From Thiothrix phosphatis (GTDB lineage: Bacteria; Pseudomonadota; Gammaproteobacteria; Thiotrichales; Thiotrichaceae), in NCBI RefSeq assembly GCF_035668035.1, contig NZ_JAYMYJ010000152.1, forward strand, positions 107,659 through 171,658: a stretch of DNA of 64,000 nt, written 5' to 3'. The notes beneath the pieces are model-generated. The model made no database searches and had not been told where the DNA came from. It was given only the letters and a program-made list of their open reading frames with translations. The translations under genes were made by a program, and so were the position numbers. Below are positions 34,927-42,368 of this stretch, piece by piece. Each line of letters opens with the position of its first letter. Position 1 is the stretch's first letter.

Positions 34927-35574
34927 TCATGGCTTCTGATCGAAGGATGAGAGTGAAGATTTTTTAGGGGCAAGCGCTTGCTCCAAATGAGGGGCAAGAG
35001 TAATGAGGAAGTTTTTGTTCAGTGTGGCCCAAATTATCAATGGCGCAATCATGGGCAACAACAGGGTGCCGATCTGATACCCAAGTGCAATCGAGTCAAC
35101 ACCTGCCTGCGAGAGTCCTTGTTGCATTTGAAAGGCTGGGCCGACATCAAAAGTCAGGGTTTTTAATACACTGAAAAACATACTGAAAACTTCTAATGGC
35201 AAAATCATTGCCATTCCCCAGGCTAGTTTGCCCCACTTGTTTGGGTCAGGAGTGGCTAGGATTAGAGAGGCTAGCAATGGCAAGCTGTAACTATAGACCA
35301 ATGGGTTTAGATGGAAGCCCAATACATCCTCTCCTGGAGGGGGGGATGTGACTGCCCCAGTAAGGTCACGTCCGAAATTGGAGGCTAATACCAATGTGTG
35401 CCCATCCAGTTTCAACCACATCAGGGCTTCTGGTGTCAGCCAATTCAGCAGTTTTCCGGTTAGCAATGTGATTGGCGCTAGATGCAGGCTGGCTCCCATA
35501 TACCAGATAAAAAAGGTTAACGGGAAGAAAAGCAAAACTCCCAGCATAAAACGGTGTAGGGGTTGCATTGTCAT
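34927..35574 (-). CDS. Exosortase H-associated membrane protein
   Basis: A 215-aa protein with an N-terminal transmembrane helix, a periplasmic segment (about 35-100) and three further C-terminal helices. It overlaps the exosortase H stop by 4 nt (ATGA), and its topology matches the partner protein regularly encoded beside exosortase H. Its function is unknown; the constant pairing suggests it assists sorting or polysaccharide coupling. The family call relies mainly on context and topology. Confidence 0.7.
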   Translation of the reverse strand: MTMQPLHRFMLGVLLFFPLTFFIWYMGASLHLAPITLLTGKLLNWLTPEALMWLKLDGHTLVLASNFGRDLTGAVTSPPPGEDVLGFHLNPLVYSYSLPLLASLILATPDPNKWGKLAWGMAMILPLEVFSMFFSVLKTLTFDVGPAFQMQQGLSQAGVDSIALGYQIGTLLLPMIAPLIIWATLNKNFLITLAPHLEQALAPKKSSLSSFDQKP

Positions 35575-36122
35575 GCGATGCTCTCGACTGCTTGGCCGTT
35601 GTGATCTTGCGGGTTTTCAGCGTTTGGAGGGGAGGGCGGTTGGTTTTCCCCTGGTATATACCGAATCCAGATGAGGAAAACGATCAATGCATCCAGCATA
35701 ATGAGTGCTTGCCAAATATAAAGATGCGCCCAGTCAAACAATGTTTGGCTCCATTGCCCTAAATAAAACAAGCTGATTATTCGCAATAGGTTCATTCCTT
35801 GGATGGCGATGAACCCCCATATTAACCCCTTGATTTTATAGGTCAGTGGGGCAGGAAACGCGGTAATGGCCGCTAGCAAGACAATCATGGCTTCTACGCC
35901 ATTGCACCCAGGTTCAATGGAAACGGCAAAGCCGTTTAGGGTGCTGCGCACTACTTTGCCGCTGGTTGCGATATTGGGGTCAAATGCCGACATTAGCCAA
36001 CTGCTGCTATCCGCCAGCAAACTTGTCCACGGTAGGATGATGGATTTTTGTACGGGTTGCAGCATTTCAACCCCAAACAGTGCGCCCTGTATCAACAAGA
36101 AAATGAGCAGAAAACGTAACAT
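35571..36122 (-). CDS. xrtH: Exosortase H (XrtH), transpeptidase-like sorting enzyme
   Basis: A 183-aa polytopic membrane protein with the exosortase catalytic triad in order: Cys73 in SIEPGCNGVEAM, Arg114 in GMNLLRIISLFYLG, and His133 in DWAHLYIWQ. Short length and the EPGCNG context fit exosortase H, normally paired with IPTL-CTERM proteins. Exosortases cleave C-terminal sorting signals at the outer face of the inner membrane and hand the protein to the cell surface. The nearest candidate substrate, encoded just downstream at 33115-34761, has a Gly-rich rather than IPTLxxWG tail. Confidence 0.85.
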   Translation of the reverse strand: MLRFLLIFLLIQGALFGVEMLQPVQKSIILPWTSLLADSSSWLMSAFDPNIATSGKVVRSTLNGFAVSIEPGCNGVEAMIVLLAAITAFPAPLTYKIKGLIWGFIAIQGMNLLRIISLFYLGQWSQTLFDWAHLYIWQALIMLDALIVFLIWIRYIPGENQPPSPPNAENPQDHNGQAVESIA

Positions 36123-36226
36123 AATTCATGCACTTTATTTTTATCTGAGCAATTATTTTAGTTGATAGTTGCCTGGAATGGTAGCCCTGATTTTGTAAGG
36201 GCAACGCCCATACGGCATGAGTGCTT

Positions 36227-36541
36227 TTATATCTGGCGTATCGGCACACCCCCACTCATGGGGGACACCTTGCCGCAGCTTCCGCAACGCCGTTTGGTTA
36301 CGCATTCACTGATCATGATGCTATGGCCAATCCAAAACAAAATAATCCCGCAAACCATGCAGATACTAAAAAACATCCAATTGACGTTCTGCTGATGCTG
36401 GAATTGGATATAGGCGCTGCCTGCCCCGATTCCTATCATCAATAATAACGCCACCCACTTGGCGGTGCGCATGAACCGGAATGCCAATGACTGCTCACAA
36501 TCTATCGTCTTTATGTTAATGCATTTTGTTTGATTATTCAT
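36227..36541 (-). CDS. Small membrane protein with C-terminal zinc-ribbon-like motif
   Basis: A 104-aa protein of unknown function: cytoplasmic N-terminus, two transmembrane helices (about 28-46 and 55-75) and a C-terminal tail with Cys residues in CVTKRRCGSCGK that could bind zinc together with Cys residues of a partner. AGGAG lies ten bases before the ATG. It sits 104 bp upstream of xrtH and 31 bp downstream of the kinase gene, all on the minus strand, and may belong to the same transcription unit. Confidence 0.65.
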   Translation of the reverse strand: MNNQTKCINIKTIDCEQSLAFRFMRTAKWVALLLMIGIGAGSAYIQFQHQQNVNWMFFSICMVCGIILFWIGHSIMISECVTKRRCGSCGKVSPMSGGVPIRQI

Positions 36542-36572
36542 GATCCCGTACTCCTGATCTTACAAGCTGCAA

Positions 36573-37409
36573 CTATGCTTTTTGCTGTGATTGTATCTTA
36601 TGCAACAATCGTACCACTTCGGATGCAGACTGTATCCTATTTTCTGGGAATTTTGCCAGTAACCCGATAATCAATGACTGATAGTCGCGCAGCTTGTCTG
36701 GTAGCATTGGAATTTTTGCAACTGCATGTTTTTTCAGGAGTTCCGTTAGGGATTTCGATTCGTATGGTTTGTGACCGACCAGTAATTCATACAGTATTAT
36801 CCCTAGGGAATAGAGGTCAGAACGCTCGTCCGGCGGATCCCCCATGATGCGCTCAGGACTGACATAATAAGGTGTGCAGTATATTTCGTCGGTGCGCATG
36901 AAACCGGTCGCCACCAAAAGACGGGTTTCTAGGCCAAAATCCAGCAGGGCCAGTGAGCCATCAAGCCTAAGCAGAATGTTGGAGGTTTTCAAATCCTGAT
37001 GCAGCAAGCCAATGCTATGGATGGCTTCCAAGGCGAGCGCAATTTCTTCAAACCAACGCAATGCCTGTTCTTGTGAGGGTAAGGGCGTGAGCGTTAGGTG
37101 ACGCCTGAGGGTGTTGCCAGGAACATATTCCATGACCATATAAAGCGCCTGCGAACATACGCCAGCTTCCAGAGGCCTGACTAGCCCACGGTGCCCGAGC
37201 AATTCAAGCGCCCAGGTTTCCATCAAGAATTCATCTATCAGTTTTTTATCCAGTTTGGCGGCATTAAATTTGAAACGTTTAATGACAACCTGTAACCCCG
37301 TCGGATTATGGGCAAGAAAAATAATGGCGTTTTCGCTGTCATGCAGCACTTTCAAGAATTGATAACCGGGCAAATCAAGCGGATATCGTTCTACAGCATG
37401 CTGCAACAC
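36573..37409 (-). CDS. Divergent soluble Ser/Thr protein kinase
   Basis: A 278-aa Hanks-type kinase domain with no membrane segment or extra domain. Present are the ATP-site Lys in VVIKRF (about residue 44), catalytic loop LLHQDLKTSNILL (Asp retained, the usual HRD Arg is Gln), DFG in LALLDFGLE, and VSPERI for APE. The glycine-rich loop is poorly conserved (HDSENAIIFLA). The HQD form suggests activity not controlled by activation-loop phosphorylation. It leads a run of minus-strand genes ending with the exosortase set; whether it regulates them is unknown. Confidence 0.88.
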   Translation of the reverse strand: MLQHAVERYPLDLPGYQFLKVLHDSENAIIFLAHNPTGLQVVIKRFKFNAAKLDKKLIDEFLMETWALELLGHRGLVRPLEAGVCSQALYMVMEYVPGNTLRRHLTLTPLPSQEQALRWFEEIALALEAIHSIGLLHQDLKTSNILLRLDGSLALLDFGLETRLLVATGFMRTDEIYCTPYYVSPERIMGDPPDERSDLYSLGIILYELLVGHKPYESKSLTELLKKHAVAKIPMLPDKLRDYQSLIIGLLAKFPENRIQSASEVVRLLHKIQSQQKA

Positions 37410-37537
37410 TGGGATGCTCCTATTTTATTCATGTTCGCCCTTTTATGTTGGATGCCTCGAATATGGGTAGTGTAGGACATGAACGGCAAATGCGTATGAT
37501 TCTGCTTCCTGGCTCTGGAAATTGCTTGTGGTATGAA

Positions 37538-37566
37538 TTGACAAACTTACCCAGCTCCCTAATAAT
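37538..37566 (+). promoter_or_regulatory. Sigma-70 promoter of the rpsF operon
   Basis: Perfect -35 TTGACA (37538-37543), a 17-bp spacer and -10 AATAAT (37561-37566). The predicted start near 37573 gives a leader of about 79 nt to rpsF. Confidence 0.7.
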
Positions 37567-37582
37567 TCCGCGTTTTTCCATG

Positions 37583-37626
37583 GGGGCAAATGCCCTGAAA
37601 TCCTTGCCTCACCCTTGAGGGGAGGC
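37583..37626 (+). promoter_or_regulatory. rpsF leader hairpins (possible S6:S18 autoregulatory site)
   Basis: The leader holds two hairpins: GGGC/GCCC around AAAT (37584-37595), and GCCTC-A-CCC paired with GGG-GAGGC around TTGA (37606-37626), followed by AAACCGAAAGG before the start codon. In many bacteria S6:S18 represses its own mRNA at a leader hairpin; match to that motif was judged by eye only. Confidence 0.35.
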
Positions 37627-37651
37627 TGTCAAACCGAAAGGACGACTGTTA

Positions 37652-38044
37652 ATGAGACATTATGAAATTGTTTTTCTGGTTCACCCGGATCAGAGCGAAC
37701 AGGTGCCTGCAATGGTGGAACGCTACCGGAGCATGGTGCAGGAGAGTGGCGGTGCAGTTCATCGTTTGGAAGATTGGGGCCGTCGCCAGTTGGCTTACCC
37801 CATCAACAAGCTGCACAAGGCGCACTATGTGCTAATGAACATTGAATGCGGCGCAGAAACCTTAGCTGAGCTGGAAAGTATCTTCCGTTTCAATGACGCC
37901 GTTATTCGCAATATCACCATCAAAATGGACAAGGTCATCACCGAACCTTCGCCGTTGAAGAAAGAAAGTGAAGGCAAACCTGCCCGGCGCATGCGTGAAG
38001 AAGAAGTGTCTGATGATGACGAATCATCAGACGGCGATGAATAA
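37652..38044 (+). CDS. rpsF: 30S ribosomal protein S6
   Basis: A 130-aa S6 protein with the canonical start MRHYEIVFLVHPDQSEQV, the GAVHRLEDWGRRQLAYPI block and an acidic C-terminal tail rich in Asp, Glu and Ser, as in E. coli where glutamates are added after translation. It binds S18 in the platform of the 30S subunit. First gene of the conserved rpsF-rpsR-rplI cluster, with a strong sigma-70 promoter and structured leader upstream. Confidence 0.98.
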   Translation: MRHYEIVFLVHPDQSEQVPAMVERYRSMVQESGGAVHRLEDWGRRQLAYPINKLHKAHYVLMNIECGAETLAELESIFRFNDAVIRNITIKMDKVITEPSPLKKESEGKPARRMREEEVSDDDESSDGDE

Positions 38045-38068
38045 TTACGGCTGATCTGGAGAAATAAT

Positions 38069-38296
38069 ATGTCACGTCAATTCCGCCGCAAAAAATACTG
38101 CCGTTTCACGGCTGAAGGCATTACCGAAATTGATTACAAGGATCTCGACATCCTGAAGAGCTTTATTACCGAAACCGGCAAAATCGTGCCCAGCCGCATT
38201 ACTGGAACCAAAGCCAATTATCAACGTCAACTGGCGACTGCGATCAAGCGCGCGCGTTTTCTGGCGTTGTTGCCATACACGGATCAGCACAAATAA
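38069..38296 (+). CDS. rpsR: 30S ribosomal protein S18
   Basis: A 75-aa S18 with the conserved start FRRKKYCRFTAEG, the segment ITEIDYKDLDILKSFI and the C-terminal TKANYQRQLATAIKRARF that contacts 16S rRNA and S6. It lies 24 bp after rpsF with GGAG about nine bases before the ATG. In some species S18 replaces primosomal priB at this position; priB is absent here between rpsF and rpsR. Confidence 0.98.
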   Translation: MSRQFRRKKYCRFTAEGITEIDYKDLDILKSFITETGKIVPSRITGTKANYQRQLATAIKRARFLALLPYTDQHK

Positions 38297-38360
38297 AGTG
38301 CTGTAAAAGCTTAACTCACGCACAAATGCATTCTATTTGTGCGCAGACAAGGTGATTAAG

Positions 38361-38807
38361 ATGGAAGTTATCCTTCTGAAAAAAGTAGAAAATCTGGGCG
38401 CTCTCGGCCATGTCGTTTCCGTGCGTCCCGGTTATGCCCGCAATTATCTGATTCCTCAGGGAAAAGCCAAAGCGGCCACTAAGGCTAACGTGGACGAGTT
38501 TGAAGCTCGCCGCGCAGAGCTGGAGGCGGAGGCTGATGCTACATTGAAAGCCGCCCAAGCGCGCCGTGACCAACTGGCGGATATGGTGCTGACCATCAAG
38601 GCAGTGGCTGGAAACGAAGGCAAATTGTTTGGTTCCGTTTCCAATATTGAAATTGCTGAAGCTATCCAGGCTGCCGGTGTTGACGTGGAACGCCGTGAAG
38701 TCCGTATGCCGCAAGGCCCAATCCGCCATTTGGGTGAGTTTGAGGTTGGCCTGCATCTGCATACTGAGGTTGATGCCACTGTCAAGGTGATCGTTGAGGC
38801 GGAATAA
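38361..38807 (+). CDS. rplI: 50S ribosomal protein L9
   Basis: A 148-aa L9: N-terminal rRNA-binding domain with MEVILLKKVENLGALG and VRPGYARNYLIPQGKA, a long connecting helix (about 40-78) and the C-terminal domain ending near TVKVIVEAE. ATG 38361 is used because AAGGTG lies seven bases upstream and it matches the conserved L9 start; the frame is open eight codons further upstream. It is followed by a strong terminator. Confidence 0.98.
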   Translation: MEVILLKKVENLGALGHVVSVRPGYARNYLIPQGKAKAATKANVDEFEARRAELEAEADATLKAAQARRDQLADMVLTIKAVAGNEGKLFGSVSNIEIAEAIQAAGVDVERREVRMPQGPIRHLGEFEVGLHLHTEVDATVKVIVEAE

Positions 38808-38836
38808 TTCTGCCTACATCGTTAACCTGAAAAATT

Positions 38837-38873
38837 ATGCCCCGTAAAGTATGCTGCCTTACGGGGCATTTTT
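38837..38873 (+). terminator. Rho-independent terminator after rplI
   Basis: ATGCCCCGTAA (38837-38847) pairs perfectly with TTACGGGGCAT (38859-38869) and runs into a T-rich tail. It separates the ribosomal protein operon from dnaB. Confidence 0.9.
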
Positions 38874-38956
38874 ATTTTTATTGAGCATATTTTGTGCGTA
38901 AATCATTCAGCATTCTTTCCTCTGATTTTGGTTTTGATTTCCGCTAAACTTGCCAG

Positions 38957-40339
38957 ATGGCAGATTCTTACGATTCACTTAAAATTCCTCCCCACTCCAT
39001 TGAAGCCGAACAATCTGTGTTGGGCGGGCTGCTGTTGAGCGGGCTGGCTAATGATAGTGCGGCATGGGACACCATTGCTGACAAGGTGATGGAGGGGGAT
39101 TTCTACCGGCAAGACCACCGTTTGATTTTCCGCGCCCTCGCCGATTTGGCGGAGGATACCAAGCCATTGGATTTGGTGACGGTTTCCGAGTGGCTGAAAC
39201 AGCGTGGGGAACTGGAAAACGCCGGTGGTTTCGCTTACCTCGCCACCATGGCGAAGGATACACCCAGCGCCGCCAATATCCGTGCGTATGCAGAGATTGT
39301 GCGCGAGAAATCCATTCTGCGCCAATTGATCAGTGTGGGTACGGGCATTGCTGATTCCGCCTTTACCGCCCAGGGTCGGCCCAGCAAGGAGTTGCTGGAT
39401 GAGGCGGAGCAAAAAGTGTTCAAGATTGCGGAGCAAGGTGCCAAACAAGGGCAAGTGTTCAAGCCGCTGAAAAAGCTGCTTAAGGCCACCCTTGAGCATA
39501 TTGAGGAGTTGAGCAAGCTCAACAGCAATATCACAGGGGTTTCCACTGGCTATGCGGATCTGGACGAAATGACTTCTGGGCTGCAGAAAGGTGACTTGGT
39601 GATTGTGGCAGGGCGGCCTTCCATGGGAAAAACTACCTTTTCGATGAATATTGCTGAATACGCCGCCGCCCACAAGAAATTGCCGACCGCCATTTTCAGC
39701 ATGGAAATGCCCGCCGAGCAATTGGTGTTGCGCCTGCTTTCATCCATGGGGCGGGTCGACCAGCACCGAGTGCGTACCGGCAAGCTGCTGGATGAAGATT
39801 GGCCGCGCATTGCGACTGCCGTGAAAATTTTCGCGGATGTGCCCATGTTTATCGATGATAGCCCAGCGCTTTCCCCCACCGAAGTGCGCGCCCGCGCCCG
39901 GCGGCTGATGCGGGAACATGGCCAGCTTGGGCTGATTGTGCTCGATTACCTGCAACTGATGCAAACAGGTTCCTCCAGTGAGAACCGTGCGACGGAAATT
40001 TCGGAGATTTCGCGTTCATTAAAAGCCTTGGCGAAGGAACTGAGTGTGCCAATCATTGCGCTTTCCCAGCTTAACCGCAGTTTGGAGCAGCGTCCCAATA
40101 AGCGTCCGGTCATGTCGGATTTGCGGGAATCTGGTGCGATTGAGCAGGATGCTGATGTCATCATCTTTATTTACCGCGACGAAGTGTACAACCCGGAATC
40201 CCCCGACAAGGGTGTTGCGGAAATCATTATCGCCAAACAGCGTAATGGCCCGATTGGTGCGGTGCGGCTCACATTTCTTGGCAAATATACCCGTTTCGAG
40301 AATTTTACCCCCGATATGTATACACCGGGATTTGAATAA
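38957..40339 (+). CDS. dnaB: Replicative DNA helicase DnaB
   Basis: A 460-aa hexameric 5'-3' helicase. The N-terminal helicase-loader/primase-interaction domain (about 10-115) begins PPHSIEAEQSVLGGLL; the RecA-like domain has Walker A GRPSMGKTTF (near 216-225), Walker B with VLDYLQLM, and SQLNRSLEQRP plus DLRESGAIEQDADVI in motifs H3-H4. No intein is present and the length is normal. The position after rplI and before alr is conserved in gammaproteobacteria. Confidence 0.98.
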   Translation: MADSYDSLKIPPHSIEAEQSVLGGLLLSGLANDSAAWDTIADKVMEGDFYRQDHRLIFRALADLAEDTKPLDLVTVSEWLKQRGELENAGGFAYLATMAKDTPSAANIRAYAEIVREKSILRQLISVGTGIADSAFTAQGRPSKELLDEAEQKVFKIAEQGAKQGQVFKPLKKLLKATLEHIEELSKLNSNITGVSTGYADLDEMTSGLQKGDLVIVAGRPSMGKTTFSMNIAEYAAAHKKLPTAIFSMEMPAEQLVLRLLSSMGRVDQHRVRTGKLLDEDWPRIATAVKIFADVPMFIDDSPALSPTEVRARARRLMREHGQLGLIVLDYLQLMQTGSSSENRATEISEISRSLKALAKELSVPIIALSQLNRSLEQRPNKRPVMSDLRESGAIEQDADVIIFIYRDEVYNPESPDKGVAEIIIAKQRNGPIGAVRLTFLGKYTRFENFTPDMYTPGFE

Positions 40340-40365
40340 GCAACGTAAATCGTTACACTGCCTGC

Positions 40366-41442
40366 ATGAAACGATCCGCCCGCGCCATTATTGATGCTTC
40401 CGCCTTGCGGCATAACCTGAGCCGCTGCCGTGAGGCTGCGTCCGGCAGTTTGGCGATGGCGGTGATCAAAGCCAACGCTTATGGGCATAATATGCTTAAG
40501 GTTGCGGAGACCCTCAGCCACGCCAATGGTTTTGCGGTTTCCTGCCTGCCCGAGGCGTTGGAGTTGCGTCAGGCCCGTTTCATTCACCCGATCCTTGTCC
40601 TGCAAGGCTTTAACAGCCTACAGGGGATGAAGGCGGCAGCGGAACACCGGTTGCGGGTTGTTATCCATGACTGGCGCCAACTGGATTTGCTGGATAGCGC
40701 CCCTGCTTCCCTCAAGCTGGATGTCGCCTTGAAACTGGATACAGGCATGCACCGGCTGGGTTTTCCAGTGGAGCAGGCGCATCATTTATTTGACCGTCTG
40801 AGCAAGCATCCCAATGTCAAGCCTACCCCTTGGCTGATGACGCATATGGCTTGTGCAGATGAGTTGGGTAATCCGCATACGCAACATCAACTGGATCAAT
40901 TTGCCCGTTATACTGATGGTCTCCAGGCTCCGCGCAGTGTCGGTAATTCGGCCAGCATCCTCGGTTGGCCCCAGACACATGTGACGTGGGTGCGGCCCGG
41001 CATTATGCTGTATGGATCTTCCCCATTTGTTGATGGCGACGCCAAGCAAGATGGCTTGGCACCAGCCATGACGTTGGTTGCGCCACTGATTTCCATCCAC
41101 ACCATCCCTAAAGGCGAAAGCATTGGCTATGGCGCAAGTTGGATCTGTCCGGTAGACACCCGCACAGGTGTGGTTGCCATTGGCTATGCGGATGGTTATC
41201 CGCGTCATGCGCCTACGGGTACGCCGGTTTGGGTCAATGGCAAGGAAACCCGTCTCCTGGGGAGGGTCGCCATGGATATGATCGTGATTGACCTGACAGG
41301 CATTGAGGCGCGGGTCGGTGATCAGGTGGAGTTGTGGGGAAAACACCTTTCTGTTGACCGCGTGGCGCGGGCGGCGGGCACCATCAGTTATGAATTGCTT
41401 TGCAATGCAGGCAATCTTTGCATGCATAAATATGTTTTATAA
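40366..41442 (+). CDS. alr: Alanine racemase
   Basis: A 358-aa PLP enzyme interconverting L- and D-alanine for peptidoglycan. PLP-binding Lys35 is in AVIKANAYGHN, the catalytic Tyr in SIGYGASWICP, and GRVAMDMIVIDLTG and RPGIMLYGSSPF are typical. It starts 26 bp after dnaB and is probably co-transcribed with it. Typical length; no sign of a broader-specificity racemase. Confidence 0.97.
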   Translation: MKRSARAIIDASALRHNLSRCREAASGSLAMAVIKANAYGHNMLKVAETLSHANGFAVSCLPEALELRQARFIHPILVLQGFNSLQGMKAAAEHRLRVVIHDWRQLDLLDSAPASLKLDVALKLDTGMHRLGFPVEQAHHLFDRLSKHPNVKPTPWLMTHMACADELGNPHTQHQLDQFARYTDGLQAPRSVGNSASILGWPQTHVTWVRPGIMLYGSSPFVDGDAKQDGLAPAMTLVAPLISIHTIPKGESIGYGASWICPVDTRTGVVAIGYADGYPRHAPTGTPVWVNGKETRLLGRVAMDMIVIDLTGIEARVGDQVELWGKHLSVDRVARAAGTISYELLCNAGNLCMHKYVL

Positions 41443-41479
41443 ATGAAGTGATCGTTGTCACAGTGACGCATGCAAAAAT

Positions 41480-41508
41480 TTGCCACACTATGCAGTGTGA
41501 AATAAATT
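41480..41508 (+). promoter_or_regulatory. Promoter with inverted repeat in the spacer, upstream of the SH3-like protein gene
   Basis: TTGCCA (41480-41485), 17 bp, TAAATT (41503-41508). A perfect inverted repeat CACACT-ATGC-AGTGTG occupies 41484-41499, between the two hexamers, as expected for a repressor operator. The start of the gene is about 15 bp beyond the predicted transcription start. Confidence 0.45.
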
Positions 41509-41529
41509 TAGGCATGGAAGGGCTTCGAC

Positions 41530-42294
41530 ATGACAACACAAAAATACAATAGGGTTTCCAGCCGCAGTGAACAGATGAAGCGGGAATTGATTGGGTTGGT
41601 TATTGGGGCTACTTTGTTGATGACCGGAATGGCGGTTCTTTTTTCCCAAGTCATTAGCGCAGACAGTCATGCCAGTGCCATGTTTGCGGATGTGCCACCT
41701 GACGCTGTTCCTGCTTCCCTTTCCCAACCACTGGCCTCACCACCGCCACCGCCGTCTATCCTTCAGGCCAGCGCATCCCACACAGCGACAGCGATGGAGC
41801 TGGCTTCTTTGGATGTGGCTGCGGATAACACAAAAGTTTCTGCCGCAGTTGCTTCTGCCCAAATGGGGAACAGCACGCCTGCCCCACAAGCTGCTGACGT
41901 TGCGCCTGCCGCTAGCGCAGAATCTGCGCAAGTGGATGCTGGAGCTCCGCCATCAGATGTGTCAGGTGCCGCCCCTAATGAAACCAATACGCCGCCGGAA
42001 GATCACCAAACCCAACAAAAGCCAGGGCGCACCGGCTGGATTTACGCTGGCCAGTTTGCCAATGGCAAGTGGTCGGAACAGGGGTTGAAGCTGGGGGCTG
42101 AACTGCCTGCCAGTGGCGGGCGTTATGTCCTGACATGGGGCGCTACCGTGCGCGACAACCCTCCGGGCAAAAAAAGCGGCAGTGGCGCATTGGGCAAAAC
42201 CATTGGCAATCTGGCGGTAGGTGATGAAGTTGAGGTTGTGCAGGTGAAAAAATCCGGCAGCAAGGGGCATGTCTGGCTGGAAGTGAAAATGTAA
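41530..42294 (+). CDS. Membrane-anchored protein with Pro/Ala-rich linker and C-terminal SH3-like domain
   Basis: A 254-aa protein of unknown function. It has a basic N-terminus, one transmembrane helix (about 20-42), a long low-complexity Ala/Pro/Ser linker (about 55-165) and a compact C-terminal domain (about 170-254) with GWIYAGQFANGKWSEQGLKLG and a final HVWLEVKM that resembles a bacterial SH3-type fold. Such domains often bind peptidoglycan peptides. It is monocistronic, with a promoter holding an operator-like repeat, and precedes an envelope-type two-component system. Confidence 0.7.
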   Translation: MTTQKYNRVSSRSEQMKRELIGLVIGATLLMTGMAVLFSQVISADSHASAMFADVPPDAVPASLSQPLASPPPPPSILQASASHTATAMELASLDVAADNTKVSAAVASAQMGNSTPAPQAADVAPAASAESAQVDAGAPPSDVSGAAPNETNTPPEDHQTQQKPGRTGWIYAGQFANGKWSEQGLKLGAELPASGGRYVLTWGATVRDNPPGKKSGSGALGKTIGNLAVGDEVEVVQVKKSGSKGHVWLEVKM

Positions 42295-42368
42295 AAATTT
42301 AATCGGGGTTAATAATGGCGGAGTGGTAGACTTGCAACTATTTATGGCGTGTAAGTGTCCAACCCCGC

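Noticed and set aside
42313..42340. A GGCGGAGTGGTAGAC stretch resembling the 5' part of a tRNA-Leu/Ser
   Set aside because: No acceptor complement, anticodon arm or T-loop follows before the next gene.
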